Positions 16,167 through 25,416 of a stretch of DNA of 64,000 nt are shown here, piece after piece. The DNA lies in contig NZ_CP146608.1 in NCBI RefSeq assembly GCF_037113415.1, positions 62,001 through 126,000 on the forward strand, in the 5' to 3' direction. Origin of the DNA: Devosia sp. XK-2. GTDB lineage: Bacteria; Pseudomonadota; Alphaproteobacteria; Rhizobiales; Devosiaceae. The position numbers and the translations under genes are program-made. The notes beneath the pieces are model-generated. The model had not been told where the DNA came from and searched no databases. It saw nothing but the letters and a program-made list of their open reading frames with translations. How positions within the stretch are numbered: position 1 is the first letter of the stretch; each line of letters begins with the position of its first letter.

Positions 16167-17147
16167 TTAGGCGCTGCCGATCAGAATGCCGGCGGCAAAG
16201 ACCAGCGCGCCGCCTACCACCACCTGCAGCGCCGCCCGCCAGAACGGGGTCTGCATATAGCGCTGCTGGATAAAGGCGATGGCCCAGAGTTCGACCAGCA
16301 CCACGAAGGCGGCGACGCTCGTGGCGATCCAGAAATCGTGGATCAGATAGGGCAGGGCGTGGCCCAGCCCGCCTACCGCCGTCATGATCCCGGCGGCAAG
16401 CCCGCGCTTGATCGGCGAACCGCGCCCGGTCAGCTTGCCATCGTCCGAGGCCGCCTCTGTAAAGCCCATGGAAATGCCCGCGCCAACTGCGGCGGCCAGG
16501 CCCACCAGAAAAGTCTGGTGGGTGTCCCCGGTGGCGAAGGCGGCGGCAAAAACCGGCGCCAGCGTCGAGACCGACCCATCCATCAGGCCGGCCAGGCCCG
16601 GCTGCACATAGGTCAGGACGAATTGCCGATGCGCTTCCCGGCTCTCCTCGGCGCGGCCGCCTTCGCCCAGCACGGCCGCGTCGATCTGGTCGGCGCGCGC
16701 CGCATGCCCTTTTTCGGCCGCAGCCAGGTCACCCAGCAACTTGCGGATGCCCACATCGGTTACTTGATCTGCGGCAGCCAGATAGAAGCGATAGGCCCCT
16801 TCTTCCATCTCCCACACCTGCTGTCTGGCCTGGTCCAATGTCAGCGTCTTTTGCAGCCACAATGGCTTGCGGGTGAGAAAGCCGCGCACATGCTCGCGCC
16901 TTATTGGCACCAGCCGGTTGCCGAAACGGGCCACATAGATGTCGAGCAGCCGGCGCCTGTGCTCATCCTCTTCGGCGGCCATGCCTTCGAAAAGGGCGGC
17001 GCTGCCGGGATAGGTCTCGCCCAGCCTGGCGGCAAATTCGGAATAGATGCGTCCGTCTTCCTCCTCTGCGGCCACCGCCAGCGAGAGAATTTCGCGCTCC
17101 GACAGAGATGAGAATTCGCGCCGATTGTCGGGCCAGAACCGCAGCAT
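16167..17147 (-). CDS. mbfA: Iron exporter MbfA (ferritin-like plus VIT1-like domains)
   Basis: MbfA is an inner-membrane iron exporter of Hyphomicrobiales that protects against iron and peroxide stress. The 326-residue protein shows a ferritin/rubrerythrin-like half (residues 15-155) with paired ExxH motifs (E60-D-E-H63 and E145-K-G-H148), then a VIT1/CCC1-like half with about four to five membrane helices (LAGLMDGSVSTLAPVFAAAF onward). The ATG at 17147 has GGAG 6 bases upstream; a GTG four codons earlier is less likely. Two Irr-type boxes lie directly upstream, matching the known Irr repression of mbfA in related bacteria. Confidence 0.93.
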   Translation of the reverse strand: MLRFWPDNRREFSSLSEREILSLAVAAEEEDGRIYSEFAARLGETYPGSAALFEGMAAEEDEHRRRLLDIYVARFGNRLVPIRREHVRGFLTRKPLWLQKTLTLDQARQQVWEMEEGAYRFYLAAADQVTDVGIRKLLGDLAAAEKGHAARADQIDAAVLGEGGRAEESREAHRQFVLTYVQPGLAGLMDGSVSTLAPVFAAAFATGDTHQTFLVGLAAAVGAGISMGFTEAASDDGKLTGRGSPIKRGLAAGIMTAVGGLGHALPYLIHDFWIATSVAAFVVLVELWAIAFIQQRYMQTPFWRAALQVVVGGALVFAAGILIGSA

Positions 17148-17161
17148 GGCACTCTCCACAG

Positions 17162-17200
17162 ATTAGAATGATTCCAAACAAATACTAGAACTATTCTAAA
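17162..17200 (-). promoter_or_regulatory. Two tandem Irr boxes (ICE motifs) upstream of mbfA
   Basis: On the minus strand TTTAGAATAGTTCTAGT lies at 17200-17184, close to the iron-control-element consensus TTTAGAA-N3-TTCTAAA. A second copy at 17162-17178, read on the plus strand as ATTAGAATGATTCCAAA, has the same dyad with two changes. The boxes are 15-53 bases upstream of the mbfA ATG, where Irr binding would block transcription under low iron. Confidence 0.78.
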
Positions 17201-17297
17201 CTATCGGCAAGCCGCGCCTTTGATCTGCGACAAAGTGGATGGCCCGCATTCATGCAAAACGCTTGAGGCCGGCCCGGGGCCGGGCTACGAGGACCTT

Positions 17298-17699
17298 GTG
17301 AACACTAAAATGCCCAGCACTGCGCGTTCCCTGTTCCGCGAAACCGGCATCGCCTTCGCGGTCCTGGCCCTTTATGTGCTCACGCTCTTATTGCCTCTGC
17401 ACCTGGCCGCCGCCCAGCAGCGCGACCTCAACGCCATCGGCTATTCGACGCTCGATAGCTGGTCCATCTGCCAGCCTCTGGCGCAGGACGAACAAGGCGA
17501 GCCGCATGAAGCGGCCGCGCTCAATTGTCCGGCCATGGGCATCGCCAAGCATCAATTCGCCACGCCCGGTCCCGCGCCACTCACCATGGCGCTGCAGACT
17601 GATGTAGAGCCCGTCGCCTATCCGGCCATTGCGGGCGCAAACCAGCCATTACTCCCCGACCATATCGGGCAATCCCGTGCGCCTCCCGTCCCGGTCTGA
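17298..17699 (+). CDS. Small membrane or secreted protein, DUF2946-like
   Basis: A 133-residue product from a GTG at 17298 that has GAGGA 5 bases upstream; an ATG four codons later is the alternative. It has one hydrophobic segment (IAFAVLALYVLTLLLPLHLAAA) and then a tail with two cysteines (WSICQPL, LNCPAMG) and several histidines and prolines. Layout and position ahead of PCuAC and SCO genes resemble the DUF2946 proteins often found with copper genes, but the match is by eye only. It probably forms an operon with the next two genes (53-base gap). Confidence 0.6.
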   Translation: MNTKMPSTARSLFRETGIAFAVLALYVLTLLLPLHLAAAQQRDLNAIGYSTLDSWSICQPLAQDEQGEPHEAAALNCPAMGIAKHQFATPGPAPLTMALQTDVEPVAYPAIAGANQPLLPDHIGQSRAPPVPV

Positions 17700-17752
17700 T
17701 CTGCCACCGGCAGCAAACTGCCATCAGACCTTTCTTTGACTGGAGATCACTC

Positions 17753-18238
17753 ATGATCCGTTCTTTCGCGCGGTCCGCCTTTGCCGCCCTTGCCCTTTTT
17801 GCCTCGGCGTCCACCGCTTTTGCCCACGACATCACCTTTGGCGCGCTCGAGCTCAATGCGCCCTTCGCCCGTGCCACCCTGCCCAATGCTCCCGTCGGCG
17901 GCGGCTTCCTGACCATCGTCAATACCGGCGACACCGATGACCGGCTGGTCAGTGTCGCGGCCGATTTCGCCAAACAGGCCCAGATCCACGAAATGGCCAT
18001 GGAAGGCGATGTCATGAAAATGCGCCCTCTCACCGATGGTCTCGTCATTCCGGCCGGCGAAACCGTCATTCTCCAGCCAGGCGGCAATCACCTTATGTTC
18101 ATGGGCCTCACCCAGGCCCTGGTCGAGGGCGAAACCGTGCCCGTCACGCTGACCTTCGAAAAGGCCGGTTCGGTGGTGGTCGATCTGCATATTGCCGCCG
18201 CCTCCGCCGATGCACCCGCTGGCCATATGGGGCACTAA
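17753..18238 (+). CDS. Periplasmic copper chaperone PCu(A)C
   Basis: PCu(A)C delivers Cu(I) to the CuA centre of cytochrome oxidase, often with SCO. The 161-residue protein has a signal peptide (cleavage after TAFA, residue 24) and the copper ligand set of the family: H79-x-M81 with M88 and M90 in the HEMAMEGDVMKM stretch, and H113-x-M115 in GGNHLMFMGL. A His/Met-rich tail (GHMGH) ends the protein. The next gene, SCO, begins 3 bases after its stop, so the two are one operon. Confidence 0.92.
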   Translation: MIRSFARSAFAALALFASASTAFAHDITFGALELNAPFARATLPNAPVGGGFLTIVNTGDTDDRLVSVAADFAKQAQIHEMAMEGDVMKMRPLTDGLVIPAGETVILQPGGNHLMFMGLTQALVEGETVPVTLTFEKAGSVVVDLHIAAASADAPAGHMGH

Positions 18239-18241
18239 GCC

Positions 18242-18832
18242 ATGTCCCTTTCCCAGATCCGCACCGTGCTCTGGACCCTGGTAGCTGTCGCGGCCCTGGG
18301 GGCCACCGGGCTCTATGTCTATACGACCATCGCCCGGCCGGCCCAGGCCGTCGCCCTGGGGCAGGGCGACTATCAATTGGTAACGGCCTCGGGCGAGCCC
18401 TTCAGCCATGACAGCCTTTTGGGCAAGCCCTCCATGCTGTTCTTCGGTTTCACCCACTGCCCCGAAGTCTGCCCCACCTCGCTGGCCGAAATGGCCGCCT
18501 GGTATGAGACGCTGGGTGAGGACGCAAAGGATCTCAACGCCTTTTTCATCTCCGTCGATCCCGAACGCGACACGGCCGAAGTCATTGGCGACTATGTCAA
18601 TTGGACCGGTCGCGTCACCGGTGTCACCGGCTCCATCGAAGAGGTGGCAAAAGCTGCCAGGGCCTGGGGCGTTTACTACGAAAAGGTGCCCATCGAGGGC
18701 GAGGACTACACCATGGACCACACCGCCTCGGTCTTCCTGGTCAATGCCGAGGGCGAATTCGAAGGCACCATCGCCTATCGTGAATCCGCCGATACGGCCG
18801 TGGCCAAGCTCCGGCGATTGCTGGCGTCATAA
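18242..18832 (+). CDS. SCO family copper metallochaperone / thiol oxidoreductase
   Basis: A membrane-anchored Sco1/SenC protein of 196 residues for CuA assembly in cytochrome oxidase. One N-terminal membrane helix (residues 8-30), then a thioredoxin fold with the metal-binding C73-P-E-V-C77 pair in FTHCPEVCPTS and the third ligand His160 in YTMDHTASVF. It directly follows the PCuAC gene; together they are a standard copper-delivery pair. The 3' end overlaps the convergent DUF1905 gene by 6 bases. Confidence 0.93.
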   Translation: MSLSQIRTVLWTLVAVAALGATGLYVYTTIARPAQAVALGQGDYQLVTASGEPFSHDSLLGKPSMLFFGFTHCPEVCPTSLAEMAAWYETLGEDAKDLNAFFISVDPERDTAEVIGDYVNWTGRVTGVTGSIEEVAKAARAWGVYYEKVPIEGEDYTMDHTASVFLVNAEGEFEGTIAYRESADTAVAKLRRLLAS

Positions 18833-19135
18833 TCCGGGCTCCCGCGCCTCGACCTGCATACGCACGTCCATACTGTCGCCGATCTCGATCGGCGGCAGCT
18901 TGTTGCGAACCGCCAGTTTGAGCGGCAGCAGATAGCGGCCATCCTTGGGAAACAGCGCCGTGGTAAAATCGTGCCCTGCGATTTGCGCGCGGACCGGAAT
19001 GCAGCCCCAGCCATAGCTGACCTGGTCGGCAATCCGGAATATCTCCTCGCTGACCTCTGCCGGAATGCGGGCAAACAGGAACGGCGCCGGCCCCCGCCAA
19101 TAGATCACTTCGGCCTCGAATGTATAATCCAGCAT
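18827..19135 (-). CDS. DUF1905 domain-containing protein
   Basis: A 102-residue cytosolic protein matching the small beta-rich DUF1905 fold: YTFEAEVIYWRGPAPFLFARIP at the N-terminus, GWGCIPVRAQIAGHDFTTALFP in the middle and YLLPLKLAVRNKLP near the end. The function of this family is unknown. The ATG at 19135 is favoured over longer forms; no strong ribosome site is visible. About 170 bases of plain intergenic sequence separate it from the next gene on the right. Confidence 0.8.
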   Translation of the reverse strand: MLDYTFEAEVIYWRGPAPFLFARIPAEVSEEIFRIADQVSYGWGCIPVRAQIAGHDFTTALFPKDGRYLLPLKLAVRNKLPPIEIGDSMDVRMQVEAREPGL

Positions 19136-19309
19136 GGCCACCGTCCCGGTCTGTGTGTCGCTCCCTCGCAAGCAGCGCTGTCTGTCACCAGCCTTAATCG
19201 CACAGACGTATCGGTTCCTGCGCCCCCTCGCCCCTGAGCGCTATGCGCGAATGGCTGGTCGGGTGGGGTGAGGAGTGCGGCGCTGTGTCGTGTCGCGATG
19301 CTGTCTCCC

Positions 19310-20563
19310 TCAGCCGCCCATGAACCGTTCCATGCGGAACGGATGGATGTCGATGGCGGTATCCTCTCCCGTCATCGCCTGGGCCAGCAATTCACCCGTG
19401 GCCGGCCCCAGCGTAAAGCCATGATGCGCATGCCCGATCCCCACATAAAGGCCCTCATGCCTGGGCGCCTTGGAAATGATCGGCATCATATCGGGCGTAC
19501 AGGGGCGCGCGCCCTTCCAGGGCTGCGGATCGAGCCGCTCGCCGAGCGGAAACAGTTCGCGCGCAGCCTTTTCGGCCTTACCCAGTTGGATCGGCGTCGG
19601 CGCTGCGTCGCGCTCGGCAAATTCGGCGCCGGTGGTGATGCGGATGCCGCGCGCCATCGGCGCCATGGCATAGCCCACTTCGGGGTCGAGCAGCAGATGG
19701 TTGAGCCGGGCGCCGTCGCCGGCCCCATAATGCATGTGATAACCGCGCTTGACGAAAAGCGGCAGCCGGTAGCCCAGTGGTTCCAGCACGTCGGGCGCCC
19801 AGGGTCCCAAGGCGATCACCGCTTGCCGGGCCGCAACAGTTTTGCCCTCGATCCTGGCGCTCCAGCCGCCATCGGCCGGGCTCAGCCCTTTGGCGGCGCC
19901 GCGCAGAAATCTGCCCCCAAGCTTTTCAAACAGTTTGAAATAGGCGGTCACCAGGGCGCCGGGGTCGCGCACCGTCCATGGGTCGGTCCAGTGGATGGCG
20001 CCCGCCAATCCGCCGAGCAAATTGGGTTCGGCTTGCTTCAGCGCCGGCCAGTCCAGCACCTTAAAGCCGATGCCGAATTGGTCATGATCGCCCTGCGCCT
20101 TGCTCGCCTCCTTCTCCAGCCGTTCCGCACTGCGAAAGGCCAGATGCCAACCATAGCGCGAGATAAGGCTTTCGGCCTCTTTGCCAGCGGCGGCAATCAG
20201 GTCGGAATGGGTAATGATCGACCGGCCGATCAGCGGCGCATAGCTTTCCACCACCTTGCGATAATGGTCGGGCGAACTCTCCCACCAATAGCGCAGCAAA
20301 GGTGGTGCCAGGCGCGGCAGAGCCAGCGGCTCATAGCGCGCGGCCGTCGAAAGATGCAGTCCCACTTGCAACAATGTCTGCAGGTCGCGTGGAAAGGGAT
20401 GCGGCCGCACACCCTCGCGCTGGATGATCCCGGCATTGCCGAAACTGGTTTCGTGGCCGGGTTCGCTTCTGTCCACCAGCGTTACGCTGCGACCGCGCCG
20501 CAACAGATGGATGCCGGTGGCAATACCGACAATGCCGGCCCCCAGAATGATCACGTCGTCCAT
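19310..20563 (-). CDS. FAD-dependent oxidoreductase, D-amino-acid dehydrogenase (DadA)-like
   Basis: A 417-residue DAO-family flavoprotein. The N-terminal dinucleotide motif VIILGAGIVGIATGIHLLRRG, then SFGNAGII (typical of DadA), the substrate-region segment PLFVKRGYHMHYG and the C-terminal VGIGHAHHGFTLGPATGELLAQ are visible. By family it oxidises D-amino acids or related amines at the membrane. It stands alone; no alanine racemase neighbour is present. Specificity is uncertain. Confidence 0.88.
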   Translation of the reverse strand: MDDVIILGAGIVGIATGIHLLRRGRSVTLVDRSEPGHETSFGNAGIIQREGVRPHPFPRDLQTLLQVGLHLSTAARYEPLALPRLAPPLLRYWWESSPDHYRKVVESYAPLIGRSIITHSDLIAAAGKEAESLISRYGWHLAFRSAERLEKEASKAQGDHDQFGIGFKVLDWPALKQAEPNLLGGLAGAIHWTDPWTVRDPGALVTAYFKLFEKLGGRFLRGAAKGLSPADGGWSARIEGKTVAARQAVIALGPWAPDVLEPLGYRLPLFVKRGYHMHYGAGDGARLNHLLLDPEVGYAMAPMARGIRITTGAEFAERDAAPTPIQLGKAEKAARELFPLGERLDPQPWKGARPCTPDMMPIISKAPRHEGLYVGIGHAHHGFTLGPATGELLAQAMTGEDTAIDIHPFRMERFMGG

Positions 20564-20736
20564 GCCGATCCCCCTTTGATCCGGACGGGATCAGCTTATC
20601 AGAGCATTTGCGCAACAAGCCGTCCATATCCCGTTCGTTCTTGCACGTTGGCCGGAAAATATTGTGCAATCAGATAAAATAGCGCGACAATATTGCTATC
20701 ATCGCGCTTGCTCGTCACAAATGTGGCTGCCATATG

Positions 20737-21306
20737 CTAGTCGGCACGACGGGCATAGCGCAGCATCAGCAGCCCATCATTGAACTGGATGGTTTCGGCC
20801 AGTGTAAACCTGGCCGACACACCATCGGGAAACAGCCGTTTGCCCCGCCCCAGAATGCGTGGATAGAGCAGCAGGTTCATCTCATCGACAAGGTCGGCCT
20901 TGAACAGTTCATGGCAGACACTGGCACTGCCGAAAATGACGATCTGGCCATTGCGCGCGGCTTTGAGTTGCCCCACCGAGGCGGCCAGGTCCGGCCCCAG
21001 GCAGTTCGTGCCCTGCCAGTCTGGCGCCGTCACCGTGCGCGAGGCCAGATATTTCGGCATCGCATTGATATGCCGGCCATAGTCTGAATCCACCTTCGGC
21101 CACACCGCGGCAAAGCCATCATAGGTTTTCCGGCCCAGAATCAGGGCATCGGCCTTGAGCAATTCCTGCTCCTTGAAGGCATCGCCGCGCGGGCCGCGGC
21201 TATACTCGCCGATCCAATCGCCCAGGCCCGAATTCTCCATGCCCACCGGGTCTTCGATCACCCCATCCAGCGACACATATTGCGATACGACAATCTTTGC
21301 GCTCAT
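20737..21306 (-). CDS. Dihydrofolate reductase family protein (RibD C-terminal-like)
   Basis: A 189-residue NADPH-dependent reductase-like protein with the family pattern VVSQYVSLDGVIEDP at the start, ADALILGRKTYDGF in the middle and IVIFGSASVCHELFKADLVDE near the C-terminus. These proteins resemble the RibD reductase domain; the physiological substrate is usually unknown. The ATG at 21306 has AAGGAG 7 bases upstream. It is divergent from the LysR gene at 21414, which probably regulates it. Confidence 0.87.
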   Translation of the reverse strand: MSAKIVVSQYVSLDGVIEDPVGMENSGLGDWIGEYSRGPRGDAFKEQELLKADALILGRKTYDGFAAVWPKVDSDYGRHINAMPKYLASRTVTAPDWQGTNCLGPDLAASVGQLKAARNGQIVIFGSASVCHELFKADLVDEMNLLLYPRILGRGKRLFPDGVSARFTLAETIQFNDGLLMLRYARRAD

Positions 21307-21413
21307 CGAACATCTCCTTGCGTTTGCGCTTCGACAAGGCAGAAGATATTGTTTCTGCGTCCGCAAAATAGACGCCAATTTTGCAAGGCATAATTCCACC
21401 AATAGGAATAATT

Positions 21414-22301
21414 ATGGATCGCCTCGATGAGCTTCAGGTCCTGATCGCCGTGGTTGAAACCGGCAGCCTGCGTCAGGCGTCGCTGCGCTTGCGGCGGTCC
21501 CCGCCGGCAATCACCCGTGCGCTGGCCCAGCTCGAGGATCGCCTGTCCCGGCAATTGGTGGAGCGCACCACGCGCAAACTCTCGATCACCGATGCCGGGC
21601 GCGCCGCCTATGAGCAGGCCTTGTCGCTGACCCGCCAATGGCAGGACCTCGCCGCGCCGCCCTTGTCGGCCCGGGTGCGCGGCATTGTGCGCATCACCGC
21701 GCCACCGGTATTCGGCCAGCTCTATCTGAGCACGGTAGTGGACAGTTTTCTGGCGCGCTGGCCCGAAGCACAGGCCGAAATCCTGCTTGAGGATCGCTAT
21801 CTCGATTTTATCGAACATGGCCTGGATGCCGCCATAAGGCTGGGCGATCTGCCCGATTCAGGTCTGCGCGCGCGCAGAATTGGCGAGGTGCGCTGGACCA
21901 TTGTGGCCAGCCCCGCCTATCTGCTCTCGCATGGTCGCCCCCAACATCCGCAGGATATTGCCCAGCATCGGGTCATTGCCGAATCCAGCCACAGCGGCGC
22001 CCCCACCTGGACGTTCCGCAATTGCGCCCCGCTGATCCTGCAGCCGGGCTGGATGAGCAATGATATCGAAATGCAGCGTCAGGCGGCGCGCGCCGGCCAT
22101 GGCCTGGCGCGCTTTCTTAACTATCAGATTGCCCAGGATATTCGCGAAGGTCGTCTCGTCCGGGTCATGCCCTCCTTCGAACCGGCCCCGATCCCGGTGC
22201 AAATCGTTACCTCCGGCGCACGCCATGCCGATGGCAAGGTGCAGGCCATTGCCGGCCATCTCGCCGAGCATCTGCGCCCCCTTCTGGCCGGGGCGCTTTA
22301 G
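21414..22301 (+). CDS. LysR family transcriptional regulator
   Basis: A 295-residue LysR protein: N-terminal helix-turn-helix (LDELQVLIAVVETGSLRQAS, then SPPAITRALAQLEDRL) and an effector domain from about residue 88. The ATG has AGGAA upstream. The 107-base gap shared with the divergent DHFR-like gene contains ATTCC-N7-GGAAT (21393-21409), a candidate regulator site. Its last 4 bases overlap the convergent LysR gene. Confidence 0.9.
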   Translation: MDRLDELQVLIAVVETGSLRQASLRLRRSPPAITRALAQLEDRLSRQLVERTTRKLSITDAGRAAYEQALSLTRQWQDLAAPPLSARVRGIVRITAPPVFGQLYLSTVVDSFLARWPEAQAEILLEDRYLDFIEHGLDAAIRLGDLPDSGLRARRIGEVRWTIVASPAYLLSHGRPQHPQDIAQHRVIAESSHSGAPTWTFRNCAPLILQPGWMSNDIEMQRQAARAGHGLARFLNYQIAQDIREGRLVRVMPSFEPAPIPVQIVTSGARHADGKVQAIAGHLAEHLRPLLAGAL

Positions 22302-23221
22302 GAGGTGGTCAGGCCCATATTCTGGTGCACATAGCCGCGCACGCTGGCCGGCACCTCTTCGGTCAGCCATTCACGAAAATAACGCAGCTTCTTTGGCTCC
22401 CGCCGTCCCTTGGCGGTCGCCAGGAAATAGCCGCGATGCCCAGTCACCGGCAGGTCGAAGGGGCGGATCAGGCGGCCGTCGCTGACGGCATCGGCGGTCA
22501 TCATATCGGCCGCCAGCAATACCCCTTGGCCCGATATGGCGGCATCGAAGGCCAGCGACGCGTCCGAATAGACCGGCCCATTGAGCGGCATTTTCGGATC
22601 GAGCCCGGCCCTGGCCAGCCAGGCCGGCCAATCGAGCATGCTGGTCTGGTCGGCAATGACCGGGACATTGGCCAGATCGGCCGGACGGCGCACCATATCC
22701 CGGATCAGTGGTGAGCAGACCGGCTGGTAATCCTGCCCGCCAATGCGGCTGACATCGACCCCCGGCCAATCCCCATCGCCATAGCGGATGCCGCAATCGA
22801 TATCGGGGCGGTTGAGGTCGAGCATGGCCGCGGTCACGGTCAGCCGCACCTCCAGGCCCGGATGCAGGGTGGAGAATTTGTGTACCCGCCAGATCAGCCA
22901 ACGCGAGGCGAAAATGCTGCCCACCGTCACATTGAGCACATTGTCATGTGCGCCGGTCAGATTTGCCAACCCGTCCTGCAACTGGGTGAACCCTCCCGTC
23001 AGTTGCGGCAGAATATTTGCCAATGCTGGCAGTGGTTTAAGACCATGCGGCGTGCGGGCGAACAGCTCAATTCCGAGCCGGTCTTCGGCGCGGCGGAGAT
23101 GTTGGCTGACCGCGCCAATGGTGACGCCCAATTCTTCGGCGGCTGGCGCCAGGGCGCCGTGGCGGGCGACGATCTCGATTGCGCGCAGGGCATTGAGCGG
23201 AATGGGGAAGGGATTGGCCAT
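22298..23221 (-). CDS. LysR family transcriptional regulator, GcvA-like
   Basis: A 307-residue LysR protein with the GcvA-subfamily start PIPLNALRAIEIVARHGAL, helix-turn-helix VTIGAVSQHLRRAEDRLG and the FASRWLIWR and SDASLAFDAAISGQGV segments characteristic of that branch. It is divergent from a 45-residue protein at 23328. GcvA-like regulators in this group control varied operons; the target here is unknown. Confidence 0.9.
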   Translation of the reverse strand: MANPFPIPLNALRAIEIVARHGALAPAAEELGVTIGAVSQHLRRAEDRLGIELFARTPHGLKPLPALANILPQLTGGFTQLQDGLANLTGAHDNVLNVTVGSIFASRWLIWRVHKFSTLHPGLEVRLTVTAAMLDLNRPDIDCGIRYGDGDWPGVDVSRIGGQDYQPVCSPLIRDMVRRPADLANVPVIADQTSMLDWPAWLARAGLDPKMPLNGPVYSDASLAFDAAISGQGVLLAADMMTADAVSDGRLIRPFDLPVTGHRGYFLATAKGRREPKKLRYFREWLTEEVPASVRGYVHQNMGLTTS

Positions 23222-23327
23222 ATAGATTATCTATATCAACGTGCAGACCTTGTCCATTGAAAACCCCCGGATACACTGCGCATTATGGGGCCATAACACG
23301 TTACTCAACACGTCTGGAGAAGAGAAA

Positions 23328-23465
23328 ATGTACATCCTGACCCGCCTTCTGGCACGGCTCGGCAAGGCCCTGTCCGCGCCCCGAACTGCCCGAAATCCGG
23401 ACAATATGAGCCTCCATGATTGGGCCGATCTGCCGCCCCACCACCCCCAATGCAAGACCTGCTGA
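23328..23465 (+). CDS. Small protein (45 aa), function unknown
   Basis: A 45-residue product with a basic amphipathic start (YILTRLLARLGKAL), a middle PRTARNPDNMSLHDWADL and a Pro/His/Cys tail (PPHHPQCKTC). GGAG lies 9 bases upstream of the ATG, supporting translation. The W-A-D-L-P-x-H-H-P pattern looks like a conserved motif, and the gene is divergent from a GcvA-like LysR regulator. It resembles in scale the short Arg-rich DUF1127-type proteins, but I do not claim that family. Confidence 0.6.
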   Translation: MYILTRLLARLGKALSAPRTARNPDNMSLHDWADLPPHHPQCKTC

Positions 23466-23589
23466 GGGGCCCGGACGCCCTCCTGGACCCCGTTGATGAA
23501 CGATAGCTGTATGCCCCGGCGCAAAAGCCGGGGTTAACGTGGCGGAAACCATCTTTCTCGGCCCCCGCGCTTCTGCTATCAGCGCGCCT

Positions 23590-25395
23590 ATGACCACGCC
23601 GCTCAAGAACATCCGCAATTTCTCCATCGTCGCCCATATCGACCATGGCAAATCGACCCTAGCCGACCGCCTGATCCAGATGACAGGCGGGCTCGATGCG
23701 CGCGAGATGAAAGCCCAGGTGCTGGACTCGATGGAAATCGAGCGCGAGCGCGGCATCACCATCAAGGCGCAGACCGTCCGGCTGAACTACAAGGCCAAGG
23801 ATGGCGAGACTTACGTCCTCAACCTGATCGACACGCCCGGACATGTCGACTTTGCCTATGAGGTCAGCCGCTCCATGGCCGCCGTGGAAGGCTCGCTGCT
23901 GGTGGTCGATGCCAGCCAGGGCGTCGAGGCGCAGACCCTGGCCAATGTCTATCACGCCATCGACGCCAATCACGAAATCGTCCCGGTGCTGAACAAGGTC
24001 GATCTGCCCGCAGCCGACATTCCGCGCGTCAAAACCCAGATCGAAGACGTGATCGGCATCGATGCCTCGGACGCGGTGGAAATCTCGGCCAAGACCGGCA
24101 TGGGCGTCGACAATGTGCTCGAAGCCATCGTCACGCGCCTGCCCGCCCCCAAGGGCGAGATCGACGCGCCTTTGAAGGCGCTGCTGGTCGATAGCTGGTA
24201 CGATACCTATCTCGGCGTCGTGGTGCTGGTCCGCATCATCGATGGGGTGATGAAGAAAGGCCAGAAGATCCGCATGATGGCCTCGGGCGCCGTTTACGAG
24301 CTGGATCGGGTTGCCGTCTCCACCCCCAAACTGGTCGAGGTCAAGGAATTGACCCCGGGCGAATTGGGCGTCTTTACCGCCTCGATCAAGGAAGTGGCCG
24401 ATACCAATGTCGGCGACACCATCACCGAGGACAAGAAACCTACCGAAAAGGCGCTGCCCGGCTTCCGTCCGGCCCAGCCTGTGGTGTTCTGTGGCCTCTT
24501 CCCTGTCGATGCCAGCGATTTCGATGAATTGCGCGCCGCCATGGGCAAGCTCAGGCTCAATGACGCCAGCTTCTCGTTCGAGATGGAAACCTCTGCCGCG
24601 CTCGGCTTCGGCTTCCGCTGCGGCTTTTTGGGCCTTTTACACCTCGAAATCATTCAGGAGCGGCTCTCGAGAGAGTTCGATCTCGATCTCATCGCCACCG
24701 CCCCCTCGGTGGTTTACGAGGTGGAATTGACCAGTGGCGAGACCATGCATCTGCATAATCCCGCCGACCTGCCCGATGTGATGAAGATCGACGAGATCCG
24801 CGAACCCTGGATCAAGGCGACGATTTTGACGCCCGATGATTATCTCGGCGCGATATTGAAGCTCTGCCAGGACCGGCGCGGCATCCAGAAGAACCTGAGC
24901 TATGTCGGCCAGCGCGCCATGGTGGAATATGAATTGCCGCTCAATGAAGTGGTGTTCGATTTCTACGATCGGCTGAAGTCGATCTCAAAAGGCTATGCCA
25001 GCTTTGACTATCAACTGATCGAACACCGCGCCGGCGACCTGGTGAAGCTTTCCATTCTGGTCAATGCCGAGCCGGTGGACGCCCTTTCCATGCTGGTGCA
25101 CCGCACGGTGGCCGAAAGCCGTGGCCGCGTCATGTGCGAAAAGCTCAAGGAGCTGATCCCCCCGCATCTGTTCGTCATCCCCATTCAGGCCGCCATCGGC
25201 GGCAAGATCATCGCCCGCGAAACCGTCCGCGCCATGCGCAAGGACGTGACGGCGAAGTGCTATGGCGGCGACGCCACGCGCAAACGCAAGCTGCTGGAGA
25301 AGCAGAAAGCCGGCAAGAAGCGGATGCGGCAGTTTGGTAGCGTGGAGATTCCGCAAGAGGCGTTTATCAAGGCGCTGAAGATGGGTGATGACTAG
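23590..25395 (+). CDS. lepA: Elongation factor 4 (LepA)
   Basis: Ribosomal back-translocase/initiation-linked GTPase. The 601-residue product starts at ATG 23590 with [21 protein letters not shown] (G1 motif at residues 15-23), followed by [20 protein letters not shown] and NKVD. The C-terminal LepA-specific domain ends with [20 protein letters not shown] and [16 protein letters not shown], as expected. It is complete. The next gene to the right is the convergent, compositionally different SIR2 gene, only 21 bases away. Confidence 0.97.
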   Translation: MTTPLKNIRNFSIVAHIDHGKSTLADRLIQMTGGLDAREMKAQVLDSMEIERERGITIKAQTVRLNYKAKDGETYVLNLIDTPGHVDFAYEVSRSMAAVEGSLLVVDASQGVEAQTLANVYHAIDANHEIVPVLNKVDLPAADIPRVKTQIEDVIGIDASDAVEISAKTGMGVDNVLEAIVTRLPAPKGEIDAPLKALLVDSWYDTYLGVVVLVRIIDGVMKKGQKIRMMASGAVYELDRVAVSTPKLVEVKELTPGELGVFTASIKEVADTNVGDTITEDKKPTEKALPGFRPAQPVVFCGLFPVDASDFDELRAAMGKLRLNDASFSFEMETSAALGFGFRCGFLGLLHLEIIQERLSREFDLDLIATAPSVVYEVELTSGETMHLHNPADLPDVMKIDEIREPWIKATILTPDDYLGAILKLCQDRRGIQKNLSYVGQRAMVEYELPLNEVVFDFYDRLKSISKGYASFDYQLIEHRAGDLVKLSILVNAEPVDALSMLVHRTVAESRGRVMCEKLKELIPPHLFVIPIQAAIGGKIIARETVRAMRKDVTAKCYGGDATRKRKLLEKQKAGKKRMRQFGSVEIPQEAFIKALKMGDD

Positions 25396-25416
25396 AGGCA
25401 TTTGGGTGGAATGCGA

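Noticed and set aside
20575..20610. TGATCC elements as further ECF-sigma promoters (also near 11,370, 17,755 and 39,165)
   Set aside because: None has CGTAT at the right spacing downstream.
19268..20677. 469-codon plus-strand open frame
   Set aside because: It is antisense to the DadA-like gene, whose FAD motifs are intact.
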